A DNA stretch of 64,000 bases from Flavobacterium sp. N2820. Its GTDB lineage: Bacteria > Bacteroidota > Bacteroidia > Flavobacteriales > Flavobacteriaceae. The DNA lies in assembly GCF_025947285.1 (NCBI RefSeq), contig NZ_CP110008.1, positions 2,247,001-2,311,000 on the forward strand, given 5' to 3'. The notes under the pieces were generated by a model that saw nothing but the letters and a program-made list of their open reading frames with translations, was not told the DNA's origin and ran no database searches. The position numbers were made by a program, and so were the translations under genes. Positions 27,550 through 36,704 of this stretch are shown here, piece by piece; position 1 is the first letter of the stretch; every line of letters begins with the position of its first letter.

Positions 27550-28545
27550 ATGGAAAAAAAGCCAAAATTTGCAGTTATAGGAGGAGGAAGTTGGGCAACT
27601 GCAATTGCGAAAATGCTTTGTGAAAATCAAGATGAAATTGCGTGGTACATGCGAAGTACTTATGCTATTGAACATTTAAAACACCAAAAGCACAACCCAA
27701 ATTATTTGAGTTCTGTAACTTTTGACACAAGCAAATTACACCTTACAAATGACATCAACGAAGCTGTGGCTTATGCTGATTATTTAATTTTTGTGGTTCC
27801 TTCTGCTTTTTTGAGTAAAGAATTAGAAAGTTTAACCGAAAGTTTAGAAGGAAAAATCATTTTTTCAGCCATTAAAGGAATTGTTCCTGAATCCAGTTTA
27901 ATTGTTGGGGAACATTTTCATACCAAATACGATATTCCTTTTGAAAATATTGGCGTAATTACGGGTCCATGTCATGCTGAAGAAGTAGCTATGGAGCGTT
28001 TATCGTATCTAACCATTGCTTGTAGCGATAGAAAAAAAGCCAAATATGTGGCCAAAAATCTGAGTTCGCATTACATCAAAGCAAAAACAACTGATGACAT
28101 AATTGGAACGGAATATGCCGCAGTTTTAAAAAATATTTATGCTATCGCAGCTGGTATTGCTCATGGCTTAGGCTATGGCGATAATTTTCAAGCGGTTTTA
28201 ATGAGTAATGGCATTCGCGAAATGAAGAAATTTATTCGTAAAGTGCATAAAATGAAACGAAACATTAATAATTCAGCTTATTTGGGCGACTTATTAGTTA
28301 CAGGATATTCGGTATTTTCTCGCAATAGAATGTTTGGAAACATGATTGGAAAAGGCTACACGGTAAAATCAGCACAAATGGAAATGAGCATGGTTGCTGA
28401 AGGATATTATGCGGTAAAAAGTGCTTACAAACTCAACCAAGAATATGGAGCTGATACGCCAATTATTGATGCTGTTTATAAAATTTTGTACGAAAATAAA
28501 GACGCAAAAGCAGTTTTTAAAGAATTAACAGATGAATTGAATTAA
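27550..28545 (+). CDS. gpsA: Glycerol-3-phosphate dehydrogenase [NAD(P)+]
   Basis: A 331-residue cytosolic enzyme reducing dihydroxyacetone phosphate to sn-glycerol 3-phosphate for phospholipid synthesis. The N-terminal Rossmann motif AVIGGGSWATAIAK (GxGxWxxA) is at about 8-21, ITGPCHAEEVA near 139-149 matches the GPSxAxE motif, and the catalytic lysine region EYAAVLKNIYAIAAGIAHGL and GNGIREM-like MSNGIREM follow. Length and motif order are normal. It is followed by a hairpin terminator. Confidence 0.95.
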   Translation: MEKKPKFAVIGGGSWATAIAKMLCENQDEIAWYMRSTYAIEHLKHQKHNPNYLSSVTFDTSKLHLTNDINEAVAYADYLIFVVPSAFLSKELESLTESLEGKIIFSAIKGIVPESSLIVGEHFHTKYDIPFENIGVITGPCHAEEVAMERLSYLTIACSDRKKAKYVAKNLSSHYIKAKTTDDIIGTEYAAVLKNIYAIAAGIAHGLGYGDNFQAVLMSNGIREMKKFIRKVHKMKRNINNSAYLGDLLVTGYSVFSRNRMFGNMIGKGYTVKSAQMEMSMVAEGYYAVKSAYKLNQEYGADTPIIDAVYKILYENKDAKAVFKELTDELN

Positions 28546-28574
28546 TTTTTAATTTTTCTCGTTTATAAAAAATT

Positions 28575-28617
28575 AAGATGTAAATTTTTGATTTTCAATT
28601 ATTTACATCTTTTTTTA
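28575..28617 (+). terminator. Terminator after gpsA
   Basis: AAGATGTAAAT (28575-28585) pairs with ATTTACATCTT (28601-28611) around a 15-base loop, followed by a run of T bases. Confidence 0.75.
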
Positions 28618-28671
28618 TAAAAAACAAACTTTTGTAAAACATTGATTTACAATTAAATAACCTCTTTTTCC

Positions 28672-28699
28672 TTGGTGTAAAATAGAAATAGTATTTTCG
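28672..28699 (+). promoter_or_regulatory. Probable promoter of the TerC gene
   Basis: TTG (28672-28674), 17 bases, then TATTTTCG (28692-28699), the same variant -7 box as at 25685, 18 bases before the start codon. Confidence 0.42.
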
Positions 28700-28717
28700 C
28701 CAAATAATTAAAAAAAT

Positions 28718-29695
28718 ATGGACAATCTTATCAATCATCCGGGAATTATAACAGCATTTACTATTACTATTTTAGCAATGCTAATTCTTGATTTAGGCGT
28801 TTTAAACAAAAAAGGACACGTAGTTTCTAATCGTGAAGCGGCACTTTGGTCGGCCGTTTGGATTTCGTTGGCTATGGGATTCAGTGCAATTATTTATCAT
28901 TATATGGGTGCCGAAAAATTCATGCAATTTCAAGGCGCTTATTGGATTGAAAAGGCACTATCGGTGGATAATTTATTTGTATTTATCTTGGTTTTTGGCT
29001 ATTTCAATGTCGCAAAAGAAGCCCAACATAAAGTATTATTCTGGGGTGTAATTGGTGCACTTGTTTTTAGAGCTATCTTTATTTTTACCGGAGTTTGGTT
29101 GCTGAATTATACCTATTTACCCGAAATGGAATTGTTCGGTCAAGTAGTAAAAATCAACTATTTACTAACCATTTTCGGAATTATTCTAATTGTTGCGGGA
29201 ATCAAATCTGGGTTCAGTAGTGAAGAGGATGATGGAAGTAAAGATTTCAGTAAAAGTGCTGGTTCAAAATTTGTACATAAGTTTTTTAAAGTAAGCCCAA
29301 ATTTTGATGGCGATAAATTTTTCACCATTCAAAACGGAATTAAAATGGCTACTCCCCTTTTTGTTGTAGTTGCAATTGTTGAGTTTACTGATTTATTATT
29401 TGCGGTAGACAGTATTCCGGCCATTTTTGCTATCGCACCAGATGACCCCTTTATTTTATACACGTCAAATATTTTTGCGATTCTAGGATTGCGTTCGTTG
29501 TACTTCTTACTGGCGAACTTTATGTACATGTTCAGTAAACTGAAATATGGATTAGCATTTATCTTGGCATTTATCGGTGTAAAAATGATTGTAGCGCCGT
29601 TTTACCACATAGAAACTTCTTATTCTTTAATGGTTGTTGGAAGTGTGTTAATCTTGTCTGTAGTAGCTTCTTTGTTGTTTCCTGATAAGGATTAA
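28718..29695 (+). CDS. TerC family integral membrane protein
   Basis: A 325-residue protein with about nine TM helices. The TerC/Alx signature is clear: LDLGVLNKKGHVVSNREA near the N-terminus, KALSVDNLFVFILVF (about 84-98), and VEFTDLLFAVDSIPAIFAI (about 221-239) with the conserved acidic residues inside membrane helices. Members have been linked to tellurite resistance, manganese export and metal loading of exported proteins; which applies here is unknown. No ter operon neighbours are present, so a housekeeping metal (Mn) role is more likely than tellurite resistance. Confidence 0.9.
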   Translation: MDNLINHPGIITAFTITILAMLILDLGVLNKKGHVVSNREAALWSAVWISLAMGFSAIIYHYMGAEKFMQFQGAYWIEKALSVDNLFVFILVFGYFNVAKEAQHKVLFWGVIGALVFRAIFIFTGVWLLNYTYLPEMELFGQVVKINYLLTIFGIILIVAGIKSGFSSEEDDGSKDFSKSAGSKFVHKFFKVSPNFDGDKFFTIQNGIKMATPLFVVVAIVEFTDLLFAVDSIPAIFAIAPDDPFILYTSNIFAILGLRSLYFLLANFMYMFSKLKYGLAFILAFIGVKMIVAPFYHIETSYSLMVVGSVLILSVVASLLFPDKD

Positions 29696-29716
29696 TTTCA
29701 AAACATATATCAAATA

Positions 29717-29750
29717 AAAAAAGGTTGTCCGCTAAGACAACCTTTTTTAT
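29717..29750. terminator. Bidirectional terminator
   Basis: AAAGGTTGTC (29721-29730) pairs with GACAACCTTT (29737-29746), flanked by A and T runs. It serves the TerC gene and the convergent GH92 gene. Confidence 0.88.
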
Positions 29751-29756
29751 TAAGCT

Positions 29757-32597
29757 TTACTTTATCATAATCTCATCCACAAAAATAAACGCATCACCAC
29801 CAGCTCCTTGATGCCATTCTGGTAATTTACCGAAATTTTTGGCGATTACTTTTACGTAACGAGCTTTTTTGCCTTTGGTTTCGTTTGAAGTGAAATTTAG
29901 AATCGTATTTTCTTCTACTTTTGGATCTAAGGTATTGTTTACCGAACCAAAATAAGTAAAATTCACATTGTCATCCGAAACATAATAATCGACTTTCGTT
30001 GGCATTAATATCCACGAACGTTGGTCTTGTAAAAAACGTGCTGAAATTTCAGTAACATTTTTCACTTCTTTTAAATCGGCTACCGCTTCAAAATCCTGAC
30101 TTTGATAGCCTTGCCAATCGCCTTTTCTCCAGTTCTCGGTTCCTAAAATACCATCTAACAAGCCTTCTGGACCACCCGCATGATATTGTGGATTGTAAAC
30201 CGATTTGATATTGATGCTGTAATTGTTTGGTTTTTTGAAAAAGGTTGCGGAAATGGTGTTGCTTTTATAAAGAGAGTTATCAAAATTTAATTCTTTATAA
30301 AAATCTATTTTACAACTTGAATAAATATAAAAAGGTTCTTTATACTCATTAAAAACCCCTGTTTGCGAACTATCAACTATACGATATTTAATTTTTTCAT
30401 CTCTATAATTTGGATAAGAATTAAAGCTAATTAATAATTTATCCTTGAATGATTTACTTTCAGATACAATTACAGGAACTTCTATGATATCTTTAACAAC
30501 ATAACCTAAATCCCAATCAATTTCTTCAAAAGATACGATTTCTTTCTCTTGTTGAATCGCTTTTTGTTTGTTGATTTTTCTCTGTTCTTCGTTAATTACA
30601 GCCTTCTCACCAGTTTCAAGGTTTACAACTATTTTATCAAAATATAAATCGTTTTCATAATGATGAATAACACTTCCTGGACAAACTGGATATTCACTCA
30701 TAACGCTCAACACATACCAAGCGCTCATCTGTCCACAGTCTTCATTTCCAATTAAACCATCTGGCGTATTGGTGTAAAAATTATCTAAAATAAACTTGAC
30801 TTTTTCATTCGTTTTTTCTGGTTTCCCCACATAATTGTACAAGTACGCCATGTGGTGACTTGGTTCGTTTCCGTGTGCATATTGTCCAATTAAACCGGTT
30901 ACATCGACTTGTTCTCTTCCAGTAGTTTTGCTTTCGCTGTTGAACATTTCGTCTAATTTGGCTTCAAATTTTTCAGGTCCACCATAAGCATCAATCATTC
31001 CTTCAATATCTTGTGGCACGAAAAACGTGTATTGCCAAGCATTTCCTTCGGTGAAATTATTGTTGACTTCTCTTGGATCAAATGGTTTGTCCCAACCGCC
31101 ATTTTTCTTTGGACGCATAAAACCGGTTTCCCAATCGAAAATATTTTTCCAGTTTTGAGAACGTTTCATGAAATAGTGGTAATCTTCTTGCTTGTTTAAA
31201 AGTTGCGCCATTTGAGCTATACACCAATCGTCATAAGCATATTCTAAGGTTTTGGAAACACTTTCGTGTTCGTCGTCAATCGAAATAAATCCGTTTTTCT
31301 TGTACGCATCCAAACCTAACACATCACGCATGGCAGAAGCTTTACTGGCTTCAAAGGCTTTTCCGTAATCAAAACCTTTAATTCCTTTTACCATTGCATC
31401 TGCAATTACGGAAACAGAATGATAGCCAATCATACAATCAGTTTCATTGGAAGCCAATTCCCAAACCGGTAATCTACCACCTTGTTCGTATTGTTTGATG
31501 AAGGTGTTAATGTAATCGGCAGTTCGTTTTTTATCGATTAAAGTATACAATGGATGCGCACCTCTAAACGTGTCCCACAACGAAAAAACCGTGTAATAAT
31601 CAAATCCTTCCGCAACATGAATTTTGTTGTCTCTACCGCGGTATTTTCCGTCTAAATCTTGTGCAATGTTCGGTTGCATCATCGTGTGATACAAAGCCGT
31701 GTAGAAAATGGCTAACTTGTCTTTATCATTAGAAGTGACTTCAATTTTTGATAATTCTTTGTTCCAAAGGGCGATGGCTGCTTGATGTACTTTATCAAAA
31801 TCCCAATGTTTAATTTCAGAACTGTTTAGTTTCGCACCTTCATAACTCGTTGGTGAAAGCGATACTTTTACGAGAATTTTTTCACCATTTTTGACTTGTT
31901 TTGAGAAACTTAATGCCAGTACTTTCTCAGAATAATAATTTTTATTTTTAAGGCTATTAGCTTGATTTTTGTTTATTTTCATTGGAACATTGAACTCAAT
32001 TCGGGCATACACATATTGATCTCTTGCCCAAGCTTCACTTCTTCGTAAGACTTCAATTGTTTTATCATCAATTACTCGAATTCTTCCTTCCAACAATTTA
32101 TCACGATGATTCAAATCTAAAATAATATTGGCTAATCCCTTTTCATGAAACGTATATTCATGAAAACCAACACGTGTTGAGGTGGTTAAACGCACATCGA
32201 TATTGTGTTTGTCTAATTTCACGGAGTAAAATCCAGCGGAAGCTTTTTCATTGGTATGCGAAAAAGTAGAAGAATACACTTTATTATCAAACGAAGGCTC
32301 ACCCATAGTTGGCATCAACATGATATCACCATAATCTGAAACACCGGTTCCGTTCAAATGCGTGTGAGAAAATCCGTAAATCAAATTATCGGAATAATGA
32401 TACCCGCCACAGCCATCCCAACTCCCATCAATTCTCGTATCAGGAGAAAGTTGCACCATTCCGTAAGGCACGGTAGCGCCTGGAAATGTGTGTCCGTGAC
32501 CGCCTGTTCCAATAAATGGGTTAACGTGTTTGGCGAAATCTTGGGCTTGTGAAAAAACAGTAGTTAAAAAAGCTAAAGCAATAAGAAATGGTTTCAT
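29757..32597 (-). CDS. GH92 family glycosidase (alpha-mannosidase-like)
   Basis: A secreted enzyme of 946 residues with a signal peptide (MKPFLIALAFLTTVFSQAQ). GH92 hallmarks: VNPFIGTGGHGHTFPGATVPYGMVQLSPDTR just after the signal, GYHYSDN, GFSHTHLNGTG, the substrate-loop region SLWDTFRGAHPL, GNEPSHHMAYLYNY and the catalytic-region GNEDCGQMSAWYVLS near 610-640. After the catalytic domain come a chitobiase-C-terminal-like strand domain (about 710-790) and an F5/8 type C-like carbohydrate-binding domain (about 800-946, AGGPEGLLDGILGTENWR). GH92 enzymes are calcium-dependent exo-alpha-mannosidases acting on N-glycans. No SusCD pair is adjacent, so it is not in an evident polysaccharide utilisation locus. 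Confidence 0.92.
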   Translation of the reverse strand: MKPFLIALAFLTTVFSQAQDFAKHVNPFIGTGGHGHTFPGATVPYGMVQLSPDTRIDGSWDGCGGYHYSDNLIYGFSHTHLNGTGVSDYGDIMLMPTMGEPSFDNKVYSSTFSHTNEKASAGFYSVKLDKHNIDVRLTTSTRVGFHEYTFHEKGLANIILDLNHRDKLLEGRIRVIDDKTIEVLRRSEAWARDQYVYARIEFNVPMKINKNQANSLKNKNYYSEKVLALSFSKQVKNGEKILVKVSLSPTSYEGAKLNSSEIKHWDFDKVHQAAIALWNKELSKIEVTSNDKDKLAIFYTALYHTMMQPNIAQDLDGKYRGRDNKIHVAEGFDYYTVFSLWDTFRGAHPLYTLIDKKRTADYINTFIKQYEQGGRLPVWELASNETDCMIGYHSVSVIADAMVKGIKGFDYGKAFEASKASAMRDVLGLDAYKKNGFISIDDEHESVSKTLEYAYDDWCIAQMAQLLNKQEDYHYFMKRSQNWKNIFDWETGFMRPKKNGGWDKPFDPREVNNNFTEGNAWQYTFFVPQDIEGMIDAYGGPEKFEAKLDEMFNSESKTTGREQVDVTGLIGQYAHGNEPSHHMAYLYNYVGKPEKTNEKVKFILDNFYTNTPDGLIGNEDCGQMSAWYVLSVMSEYPVCPGSVIHHYENDLYFDKIVVNLETGEKAVINEEQRKINKQKAIQQEKEIVSFEEIDWDLGYVVKDIIEVPVIVSESKSFKDKLLISFNSYPNYRDEKIKYRIVDSSQTGVFNEYKEPFYIYSSCKIDFYKELNFDNSLYKSNTISATFFKKPNNYSINIKSVYNPQYHAGGPEGLLDGILGTENWRKGDWQGYQSQDFEAVADLKEVKNVTEISARFLQDQRSWILMPTKVDYYVSDDNVNFTYFGSVNNTLDPKVEENTILNFTSNETKGKKARYVKVIAKNFGKLPEWHQGAGGDAFIFVDEIMIK

Positions 32598-32649
32598 GTT
32601 GTTGGGATGAAAAATTTCTTAAAGGTAAAAATATTTTCTAATTGTTGTA

Positions 32650-32815
32650 AGGATAAAGCTGTTTTTGGTTGATTTTAAACATATAAGTCATATAAGAAAG
32701 TGTGAAAAGTTCTTTGTATATATGAGTTCATAAAAGTTTCTTATGTTGACTATGTAAAAATGAAATACCTCAACATTTAGTAAATAAATCTATGTTTCTA
32801 TGTGTTGAAAAAAAA
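32650..32815. repeat. Degenerate iterated words between two minus-strand genes
   Basis: The 234-bp gap holds near-repeats of short words: CATATAAGTCATATAAG (about 32680-32696), TTCTTATGTTGACTATGT (about 32738-32755) and CTATGTTTCTATGTGTTG (about 32791-32808). They lack a clear hairpin and are not coding. Confidence 0.4.
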
Positions 32816-32831
32816 TACAGAAATTAATCTT

Positions 32832-33317
32832 TCACTCTGATTTTTCAGCAGAATTAATCATTTTTATAGCTGCCTTGGCTATTGAATTATTTGGAAATTC
32901 AGTAAGTAATCTTTCGTAATATTCTTTAGCATTTTTCCCATCTCCAATTTGACTATAACCAAAGGCAATATTGTTTAAAGCCATTTCTTTATACCCCATT
33001 TTTGAAGAACTCAACAATAATAAATAGCGATATTTATCCAAATACTCATTTTGGTCGAAAAAATTATAGCTTTTTTGAAATGAATCAATTCCTTCTAAAA
33101 ATTGATTTTCTTTATACAAAGACAATCCTTTTCTATGACTTTTAGGAATAAAAAATCTTAAAAAATAACTTATAGATAAATAAGTTATGGCTCCATATAA
33201 AACAGCATTTTTAGGAGAAATTTGATGAAATACAAGCAATAATAATCCCATAAATAAAAATTGTGGAATTACCGATATCCAAGCTGTTTGTCTAATTGTT
33301 GGTATTTCAGAAGCCAT
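32832..33317 (-). CDS. Membrane protein with TPR-like C-terminus
   Basis: A 161-residue protein. Two hydrophobic segments (about 14-29 and 35-53) are followed by a cytosolic or periplasmic helical region with TPR character: ALNNIAFGYSQIGDGKNAKEYYERLLTEFPNNSIAK is one good repeat, and EGIDSFQKSYNFFDQNEY is a weaker one before it. No enzyme motif is seen. It is the last gene of a minus-strand run after pheS, 9 bases from the preceding gene, and may be co-transcribed. Function is unknown. Confidence 0.6.
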   Translation of the reverse strand: MASEIPTIRQTAWISVIPQFLFMGLLLLVFHQISPKNAVLYGAITYLSISYFLRFFIPKSHRKGLSLYKENQFLEGIDSFQKSYNFFDQNEYLDKYRYLLLLSSSKMGYKEMALNNIAFGYSQIGDGKNAKEYYERLLTEFPNNSIAKAAIKMINSAEKSE

Positions 33318-33326
33318 ATTTAAAAT

Positions 33327-33734
33327 CTAATTCGCAAAAACGCCTCTTTTGTTGATAATTGGTAAATCGGCAGTAGCTTTTTCGTTGATGGAATTGGTTC
33401 TAAAAACAAAGGTTTTATCGAATAATTGACCGTTTGCGAAGTATGACAACATGAATTCGTTATTCAATTGCAAAACATTGTTTTCTAACAATTCAACTTT
33501 AACGGCGGTTCTTGGTTCAACTTTAGCAAACGCATGACGGAATGTTCCTGTTTTGCGTTCTTCGCCATTGATTAAACCGTAAGCGCGTGAAACTACCATA
33601 GCCATTTCTAGCAAATCATCGGTATCGTTTATTAAATAAGCATACCAAGAATTCTCCATAAAATCGTCGTTCCATTCTTGAAAAGCTACAATGTGAACGT
33701 TTGCTACTTTTGGGATGATAATGTCTTTTTTCAT
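33327..33734 (-). CDS. Conserved hypothetical protein
   Basis: A soluble protein of 135 residues with no signal peptide. It begins MKKDIIIPKVANVHIVAFQEW and is rich in beta strands and acidic residues, with no cysteine and no recognised catalytic motif. Similar small proteins are common next to pheS in flavobacteria, from general recollection rather than a search. It follows pheS by 48 bases on the same strand and precedes a membrane protein by 9 bases. Confidence 0.6.
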   Translation of the reverse strand: MKKDIIIPKVANVHIVAFQEWNDDFMENSWYAYLINDTDDLLEMAMVVSRAYGLINGEERKTGTFRHAFAKVEPRTAVKVELLENNVLQLNNEFMLSYFANGQLFDKTFVFRTNSINEKATADLPIINKRGVFAN

Positions 33735-33782
33735 TGAAATAGTAGTAAGATTAAAGAATTAATTATTAAAACTTTAACTTAA

Positions 33783-34802
33783 TTATATACTCGATTTGAA
33801 TTGCTCTAAGAAACGAACGTCGTTTTCATAAAACATACGGATATCACCAATTTGGTACAACAACATTGCTATACGCTCTACTCCCATTCCGAAAGCAAAA
33901 CCGGTGTGTTCGTCTGGATTGATACCGCAGTTTTTCAATACGTTTGGATCTACCATTCCGCAACCACCAATTTCTAACCAACCCGTTCCTTTGGTAATTC
34001 TGTAATCGGTTTCGGTTTTTAAGCCCCAATAAATATCGATTTCAGCACTTGGTTCTGTAAATGGAAAATACGACGGACGTAAACGAATTTTCGATTTTCC
34101 GAACATTTCTTTGGTGAAATACAACAACGTCTGTTTTAAATCGGCAAACGAAACGTCTTTGTCAATATACAAACCTTCCACTTGATGAAAAATACAGTGC
34201 GAACGCGAAGAAACTGCCTCGTTACGAAATACTCTTCCTGGAGAAATCGTACGAATCGGCGGTTTGTTGTTTTCCATATAACGCACTTGTACTGATGAAG
34301 TGTGCGTACGCAATAAAACATCAGGATTGGTTTGAATGAAAAACGTATCCTGCATATCTCTTGCCGGATGATATTCTGGTAAATTTAATGCAGTAAAATT
34401 GTGCCAATCGTCTTCGATTTCTGGACCTTCGGACACGTTGAAACCAATGGTTGAAAAAATATCAATCATTTGGTTTTTTACAATCGAAATAGGATGGCGC
34501 GAACCAATGTTCATCGCTTCTCCAGGACGCGTTGTATCGTCATAAATTCCTTTTGCTTCTTCTTTATTTTCTAAAGCATCTTGAATATTTTTTACCTTTT
34601 CTTCCGCTGAAGTTTTCAATTCGTTGATTACTTGTCCAAATTCTTTCTTTTGTTCGTTTGGAACATTTTTGAATTCGGCAAAAAAGTCTTTCAACAAGCC
34701 TTTACTTCCCAAATACTTGATTCGGAAGGCTTCTAATTGTTCTTTATTATCGGTTTGAAAAGCTTTTACTTCTTCAATGTGGGCTTTAATCGTTTCTGTC
34801 AT
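33783..34802 (-). CDS. pheS: Phenylalanine--tRNA ligase alpha subunit
   Basis: A 339-residue class II aminoacyl-tRNA synthetase subunit that charges tRNA-Phe as an alpha2beta2 enzyme. The N-terminal coiled coil (about 1-85) carries [13 protein letters not shown]. Motif 2 is [23 protein letters not shown] and motif 3 is [16 protein letters not shown]. The start at 34802 ([12 protein letters not shown]) matches the family; an in-frame ATG 21 bases upstream would overlap the -7 box. pheT is not in the window, as is usual in Bacteroidota. Confidence 0.96.
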   Translation of the reverse strand: MTETIKAHIEEVKAFQTDNKEQLEAFRIKYLGSKGLLKDFFAEFKNVPNEQKKEFGQVINELKTSAEEKVKNIQDALENKEEAKGIYDDTTRPGEAMNIGSRHPISIVKNQMIDIFSTIGFNVSEGPEIEDDWHNFTALNLPEYHPARDMQDTFFIQTNPDVLLRTHTSSVQVRYMENNKPPIRTISPGRVFRNEAVSSRSHCIFHQVEGLYIDKDVSFADLKQTLLYFTKEMFGKSKIRLRPSYFPFTEPSAEIDIYWGLKTETDYRITKGTGWLEIGGCGMVDPNVLKNCGINPDEHTGFAFGMGVERIAMLLYQIGDIRMFYENDVRFLEQFKSSI

Positions 34803-34820
34803 CGCTCGTTTTGTAAAATG

Positions 34821-34828
34821 CAAATTTA
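34821..34828 (-). promoter_or_regulatory. -7 box for pheS
   Basis: On the minus strand this reads TAAATTTG, a perfect TAnnTTTG match 18 bases before the chosen pheS start, which supports that start. No TTG -33 element is evident. Confidence 0.5.
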
Positions 34829-34838
34829 GTTATTTTTA

Positions 34839-34867
34839 GTGATTAGTGAAAAGTGATTAGTAATTAG
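34839..34867. repeat. 29-nt iterated word, copy 1
   Basis: GTGATTAGTGAAAAGTGATT continues with AGTAATTAG: a word built on GTGATTAG. An inverted copy (27 of 29 bases identical by eye) lies at 54098-54126. Confidence 0.7.
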
Positions 34868-34869
34868 TT

Positions 34870-35226
34870 TTAATCAATCAATTCTTTCTCTAAAAAGTAG
34901 CCTACAATTGCTTCTTTCATTAACACGGCTTGCTCGCCTGCTTTTAGTGGTGGCAATTCTTCTTTTACTTTATAATGCGGCCAACCTTCGTTATCAAAAT
35001 ACTCAAACTCGTAGTACCCATAAGGTTCTAACAAACGGCAAATGGCAATGTGCATCAGGTTTACTTTTTCATCTTTTTTGAAAGTAGCATGAATTTTTCC
35101 CAATTCTTGCACACCAATTAGGTAGATAATTCCTTCTAAATCAAGGTCTTCTCCGCCTGAAAATTTTTCTGATAATATATTGACAACGCTTTCCCAACGC
35201 TGTTTTAATTGTTCGTCTCTAGACAT
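34870..35226 (-). CDS. Conserved hypothetical protein
   Basis: A soluble, acidic protein of 118 residues beginning MSRDEQLKQRWESVVNILSE. The start at 35226 is preferred because the longer frame (to 35274) adds a hydrophobic stretch coming from the T-rich leader, and a strong -7 box lies at 35293-35300. Contents include DLEGIIYLIGVQELGK and a C-terminal amphipathic helix (EAIVGYFLEKELID). No known domain is recognised. It precedes pheS, with a repeat element in between. Confidence 0.65.
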   Translation of the reverse strand: MSRDEQLKQRWESVVNILSEKFSGGEDLDLEGIIYLIGVQELGKIHATFKKDEKVNLMHIAICRLLEPYGYYEFEYFDNEGWPHYKVKEELPPLKAGEQAVLMKEAIVGYFLEKELID

Positions 35227-35292
35227 TTTATATAGATGAAAGAAAAAAGAGAAAAGAAAAAAGACTATTCCCAACTTTCTATATTAGTTTTG

Positions 35293-35300
35293 CAAAGATA
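35293..35300 (-). promoter_or_regulatory. -7 box for the 118-residue hypothetical gene
   Basis: Minus strand TATCTTTG, a perfect TAnnTTTG match, about 67 bases before the start at 35226, leaving a pyrimidine-rich leader. Confidence 0.5.
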
Positions 35301-35369
35301 ATCGATGGTTTTGTTTTTTACGCATTCTATCGTCTTTGTTCTTTATTCTTTCATCTATTTTCTTTTTGC

Positions 35370-35891
35370 ATGAGTTTTATTGATATTGTTTTTGCGGTTT
35401 TATTGGGTTTTGCGGTTTATAAAGGACTGAAAAACGGCCTTTTTGTTGAAGTTGCTTCGTTTGTAGCTTTGATTTTAGGAATTTATGTTGCAATTAAATT
35501 TTCGAGCTTAATTGGCAGTGTATTTAGTGAATTTGTCCCTTCATGGAATCCAAAATACATTGAAATAACCGCTTTTATCATTACGTTTATAGTGGTGGTA
35601 ATTGGCATTCACTTGAGTGCAAAAATTTTAACCAAATTAGTCGATTTTGCTTTTTTAGGTTGGATTAACAAATTTGCTGGTGTGGTTTTTAGCGTATTGA
35701 AAACAATTTTAGCATTGAGTGTCGTGCTTTTTATTTTTGAAAAAATCAACATCAATAACATGCTGCTTTCAAAAGAAACACAAGAAAATTCGATTTTTTA
35801 TAATCCAATTCAGAACATTTCAAAAGCGATTTACCCTACAATTGAAGGTTGGTATGATAGTTTGAAATCGGAAGTTGCAAGTGAGCAGTAA
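35370..35891 (+). CDS. CvpA family inner-membrane protein
   Basis: A 173-residue membrane protein with four hydrophobic segments. The opening MSFIDIVFAVLLGFAVYKGLKNGLF and the following VASFVALILGIYVAIKFS fit the CvpA (colicin V production) family. Members are broadly conserved and affect envelope integrity and purF-linked or toxin-related phenotypes; the biochemical role is unsettled. It is single and divergent from the 118-residue gene. Confidence 0.85.
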   Translation: MSFIDIVFAVLLGFAVYKGLKNGLFVEVASFVALILGIYVAIKFSSLIGSVFSEFVPSWNPKYIEITAFIITFIVVVIGIHLSAKILTKLVDFAFLGWINKFAGVVFSVLKTILALSVVLFIFEKININNMLLSKETQENSIFYNPIQNISKAIYPTIEGWYDSLKSEVASEQ

Positions 35892-35914
35892 AAGCTTCAG
35901 AAGCCTATTAAATT

Positions 35915-35945
35915 CTGAACACTAATAACTGAACACTGAATACTA
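35915..35945. repeat. Iterated CTGAACACT words
   Basis: CTGAACACTAATAACTGAAC continues with ACTGAATACTA, three variants of the word (C/A)TGAA(C/T)ACT. It lies between the convergent CvpA-like and batE genes and overlaps the batE stop. Confidence 0.55.
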
Positions 35946-36704
35946 CTTCTTCACTTCCCTAATCGCTTTTTTGTCAATCCACGCTTTGGTTTTGTCGGTT
36001 AGTTCTACTTGTTTCCAGTTGCCTAATTCTTCTAAGACGAAAACTTTTGTGCCTTCGTGAAGCGTTACTACATCTTCAGAACTGTTTTTTGGTTCGGCTT
36101 TCAAAGTTGTTGCTTCTGCAAAAACGATGGCTGGATTGTAATTCGCATCATATTTCTTTTGTAAAAAGGCAGAAAAAACAGTTACACCAATTCCGATTAA
36201 AAACAGCAGAAATAAACTGAAAAAGGTGCGTTTTAGCAACACCGTATTTCCAAAATAATACCCTAAAAACGAAAGTAAACTCAGGAAAGCAATAAATACA
36301 GCCATCCAAGCCCAAGTGTCATAATGAAAAGTGCTTGTGAATTCTTTTACCATTTTCTTAAAACCGACTTCTGGAACGATTTTAATGTCGTCTATAGCCA
36401 TTTTTTGGGCAAATGATAGATTGGTTTGAATGGCTTCGTCCTCTGGGTTTAAAAGCAATGCTTTTTCGTAATTGTAAATGGATGGCGCTACTTTTCCTAA
36501 TTTGTAATAACAATTACCAATGTTAAAATACAAATCAGCCGATGCGTTGCCTTGTTTTACAATGCTTTCGAATGATTGAACCGCTTGTTCATAATCGCCT
36601 TTATTGTACAAATCGTTTGCTTTTTTGAATGTAGCGTCAATTGATTCGCTTGCATTAGCAAATGAAACCAAAAACAAAAGGAATAGTATAATCTTATTTT
36701 TCAT
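35943..36704 (-). CDS. batE: BatE-like TPR/SH3 protein
   Basis: A 253-residue envelope protein, last gene of the Bat operon. A signal peptide (ILFLLFLVSFANA) leads into TPR repeats (about 20-95: ANDLYNKGDYEQAVQSFESI, ADLYFNIGNCYYKLGKVAPSIYNYEKALLLNP). Two TM helices (about 132-150 and 158-178) and a bacterial SH3 domain (about 190-250, FVLEELGNWKQVEL) follow. It overlaps batD by one base (36704), implying coupled translation. Bat proteins have been linked to aerotolerance and stress in Bacteroides and Leptospira; the mechanism is not established. Confidence 0.85.
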   Translation of the reverse strand: MKNKIILFLLFLVSFANASESIDATFKKANDLYNKGDYEQAVQSFESIVKQGNASADLYFNIGNCYYKLGKVAPSIYNYEKALLLNPEDEAIQTNLSFAQKMAIDDIKIVPEVGFKKMVKEFTSTFHYDTWAWMAVFIAFLSLLSFLGYYFGNTVLLKRTFFSLFLLFLIGIGVTVFSAFLQKKYDANYNPAIVFAEATTLKAEPKNSSEDVVTLHEGTKVFVLEELGNWKQVELTDKTKAWIDKKAIREVKK

